A stretch of 7,292 nt of DNA from positions 1,591 through 8,882 of the forward strand of contig DJKK01000108.1 of assembly GCA_002434595.1 (NCBI GenBank), in the 5' to 3' direction. The notes below the pieces were generated by a model that saw only the letters and a list, made by a program, of their open reading frames with translations, did no database searches and was not told where the DNA came from. Position 1 is the first letter of the stretch. Every line of letters begins with the position of its first letter. Positions 5,941 to 7,292 of this stretch are shown here, one piece after another. This stretch comes from Alphaproteobacteria bacterium UBA6544 (lineage in GTDB: Bacteria; Pseudomonadota; Alphaproteobacteria; UBA8366). The translations under genes were made by a program, and so were the position numbers.

Positions 5941-5989
5941 CGTGACACTCGATAGCCGGCGCTATCGAATTATATATCATTTGTCGATA
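5941..5989 (+). promoter_or_regulatory. Candidate promoter and operator palindrome for the ABC importer
   Basis: TCGATAGC (5949-5956) and GCTATCGA (5961-5968) form a perfect 8-bp inverted repeat with a CGGC centre. A third TCGATA half-site lies at 5984-5989. The palindrome sits between GTGACA (5942-5947, five of six matches to a -35 box) and an AT-rich run at 5969-5982 containing TATCAT (5975-5980, five of six to a -10 box). The spacing between these two boxes (27 nt) is too long for one sigma-70 promoter, so the exact promoter is unresolved. CGTGACA recurs at 5941-5947 and 5995-6001. A dimeric repressor or activator site is likely; the regulator family is not identifiable. Confidence 0.5.
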
Positions 5990-6041
5990 CCGCCCGTGAC
6001 AGAAGGCGGAGATAGGGCGTTTGCCTTCATACCTGATGAAT

Positions 6042-6048
6042 AGGGAGG
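6042..6048 (+). promoter_or_regulatory. Strong ribosome binding site of the substrate-binding protein
   Basis: AGGGAGG ends five bases before ATG 6054. It fixes this start over the in-frame ATG at 6021, which has no such site and would put 11 extra residues before the signal peptide. The near-perfect site fits the high expression typical of periplasmic binding proteins. Confidence 0.75.
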
Positions 6049-6053
6049 AACTA

Positions 6054-7070
6054 ATGAATCGTACATTCAATAAGAAGCTTATCGCCGGTGCAACCGCCGG
6101 CGCAGTCATGGCGTTTGGGGCGGCCGGCACAGCCAGTGCCGAGACCGACACCGTCAAGATGGCGCAACAGTTCGGACTGCTGTACGTGCCGTTGCATGTC
6201 GTGATGGATCAGAACCTGATTCAGAAACATGCCAAGGGCGTGGGCATGAAGGTGCCGAATATCAAGCTGTTCAAGATCAGCGGCGGTGCCAACATCAACA
6301 AGGCCCTGCTAGCGGGAACAATCGATTTCGGCGCCCACGGCGTTGGTCCGATGCTGAAGCTCTGGGGCAAGTCCAAGGGCCGCTTCAAGGGCGCACTGAC
6401 GATCGCCGATATGCCGTTGAAGCTAAACTCCAACGATCCTAACGTGAAGACAGTCGAAGACTATCTCACCGTCAAGGACCATAAGATCGCAACGCCGGCG
6501 GCCAAAGTGTCGATCCAGGCCGTCACTTTGCAGATGTTTACGGCGAACAAGTGGGGCGATCCGGCGAAGCTTGATCACCTTGTCGTCTCGATGAAGCACC
6601 CGATTGCGCTGGCGGCCCTGATGTCTGGCGGACAGACGGTGAAAAGTCACTTCGCGACCCTGCCCTATTCCTATCAGGAACTGAAGAGTGGCAAGATTCA
6701 CAACGTGATTACCTCCTATGACATCATGGGGGGCCAGCACTCGGTGCTTTCGATGAGCATCGCTGAGAAATTCGCCACGGAAAATCCGAAGACCTACCAG
6801 GTCGTGATCGCCGCCTATCTTGAGGCGTTTAAATGGATCAAGGCTAATCCCGAGAAGGCGGCCGATACGTTCATCAAGTACACCAAGTCGAAGATGAACC
6901 CGGCGGACGTGGTTGCGTTGTTGAAGGACAAGAGCGAGATCGAGTTCTCGGAAATTCCGAAGCACACCATGAAGTACGGCAACTTTCTGGCCAAGATCGG
7001 TGACATTCCGCAGCCGAAGAGCTGGAAAGACTACTACATGTCGAACAATCACCAGTACAACGGCAGCTAA
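6054..7070 (+). CDS. NitT/TauT-type ABC transporter periplasmic substrate-binding protein
   Basis: This is a 338-residue secreted binding protein. Residues 1-29 form a Sec signal peptide: basic NRTFNKK, a hydrophobic Ala/Gly core, and an AxA site (ASA) with predicted cleavage before E30. There is no lipobox cysteine, so the mature protein should be soluble in the periplasm. The mature part has the two-lobed type II fold pattern of SsuA/TauA/NMT1-like proteins: FGLLYVPLHVVMDQNLIQKHA (40-60), SGGANINKALLAGTIDFGAHGVGPML (76-101) for ligand selection, and LPYSYQELKSGKIHNVITSYDIMGG (203-227). Helical NPKTYQVVIAAYLEAFKWIKANPEKAA (244-270) is typical of the C-terminal half. Such proteins deliver sulfonates, nitrate, pyrimidines or aromatic acids to a permease-ATPase pair. 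The ATPase gene follows after 10 nt. The ligand is unknown; proximity to a thiol dioxygenase makes a sulfur-containing or carboxylate solute worth considering. Confidence 0.9.
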   Translation: MNRTFNKKLIAGATAGAVMAFGAAGTASAETDTVKMAQQFGLLYVPLHVVMDQNLIQKHAKGVGMKVPNIKLFKISGGANINKALLAGTIDFGAHGVGPMLKLWGKSKGRFKGALTIADMPLKLNSNDPNVKTVEDYLTVKDHKIATPAAKVSIQAVTLQMFTANKWGDPAKLDHLVVSMKHPIALAALMSGGQTVKSHFATLPYSYQELKSGKIHNVITSYDIMGGQHSVLSMSIAEKFATENPKTYQVVIAAYLEAFKWIKANPEKAADTFIKYTKSKMNPADVVALLKDKSEIEFSEIPKHTMKYGNFLAKIGDIPQPKSWKDYYMSNNHQYNGS

Positions 7071-7080
7071 AGCGCACGAG

Positions 7081-7292
7081 ATGGCTTCCGATGTCACGAC
7101 GAGCGGTGCGGCGGGCGCTCAGCCCGCCGCACCGCCGCCGGTCGACCCGATCCTCGATGTCGACGGTGTCACCATTCAGTACAAGACCAAGGAGCATCTA
7201 ATCACGGCGACATACCGGGTGAGTTTCCAGGTTTTTCCGGCCGACCGCTTCGTCATTCTGGGGCCGTCCGGCTGCGGCAAGTCGACCCTGCT
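7081..7292 (+). CDS. ABC transporter ATP-binding protein, NitT/TauT type (5' part only)
   Basis: The right edge cuts this gene after 70 complete codons. The visible part contains the first beta strands of an ABC nucleotide-binding domain (PILDVDGVTIQYKTKEHLITA, 23-43) and a complete Walker A motif GPSGCGKST at 61-69. Walker B, the Q-loop and the LSGGQ signature lie beyond the window. It should energise uptake of whatever the adjacent periplasmic protein binds. An Ala/Pro/Gly-rich extension of about 20 residues precedes the domain and is encoded by a long perfect inverted repeat. ATG 7081 is the only plausible start, as no other ATG, GTG or TTG occurs in frame until after the first strands. 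It lacks a clear ribosome site, so expression probably depends on readthrough from the upstream gene 10 nt away. Confidence 0.9.
   Translation, partial: MASDVTTSGAAGAQPAAPPPVDPILDVDGVTIQYKTKEHLITATYRVSFQVFPADRFVILGPSGCGKSTL
7103..7135 (+). repeat. Perfect 14-bp GC-rich hairpin inside the ATPase 5' coding region
   Basis: GCGGTGCGGCGGGC (7103-7116) is exactly complementary to GCCCGCCGCACCGC (7122-7135), leaving a five-base GCTCA loop. The stem begins 22 nt into the ATPase gene and 33 nt past the binding-protein stop. In mRNA it would be very stable. It may protect the upstream message from 3' exonucleases or limit ATPase translation, giving excess binding protein over ATPase. No T tract follows. 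Confidence 0.65.

Noticed and set aside
6423..7097. Minus-strand open frame of 224 codons
   Set aside because: It is antisense to the binding protein, which has a signal peptide, ribosome site and family motifs. The antisense product is arginine/valine/leucine-rich without a known pattern.
1..7292. CRISPR array, tRNA/rRNA, insertion sequence or prophage signals
   Set aside because: No regularly spaced repeats, RNA gene patterns, transposase motifs or paired terminal repeats were seen on either strand.

Overview
The window reads as part of a GC-rich proteobacterial chromosome. Sampled lines run at about 60% GC, with a patch near 40% at 3181-3300. The crotonase, SDR and GST styles and the NitT/TauT-type ABC importer suggest an alphaproteobacterium, perhaps Rhodospirillales-like; this is inference from protein style, not from a marker gene.

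Layout: positions 1-60 probably hold the last codons of a rightward gene that ends against the main operon. From 4815 down to 129, six tightly packed genes run leftward. In transcription order they are a luciferase-like flavin monooxygenase (LLM), a glutathione S-transferase (GST), an enoyl-CoA hydratase, an NAD-type short-chain dehydrogenase (SDR), a second and atypical crotonase, and a cupin thiol dioxygenase. Junctions are -4, 4, 6, 13 and 15 nt, so this is almost certainly one transcript. A 397-nt divergent region (4816-5212) separates it from rightward genes: a transglutaminase-like cysteine-protease-fold protein, then, after a 190-nt regulatory gap, a periplasmic NitT/TauT-type substrate-binding protein and the start of its ABC ATPase, which is cut by the right edge.

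Working together (inference): the importer would bring in a small organic solute. The LLM monooxygenase and the GST would open or cleave it, and the two crotonases and the SDR would carry out beta-oxidation-like steps on a CoA thioester. The cupin would oxidise a released thiol to a sulfinate. The most economical reading is an uncharacterised catabolic unit for an organosulfur acid such as a thioether or mercapto-carboxylate. No CoA ligase, acyl-CoA dehydrogenase, desulfinase, permease or dedicated regulator lies inside the window, so the pathway is incomplete as seen and the substrate is not proven.

The other notable signals are a crotonase lacking one of the two usual catalytic glutamates, a 14-bp perfect hairpin inside the 5' coding region of the ATPase gene, and an 8-4-8 palindrome upstream of the binding-protein gene.
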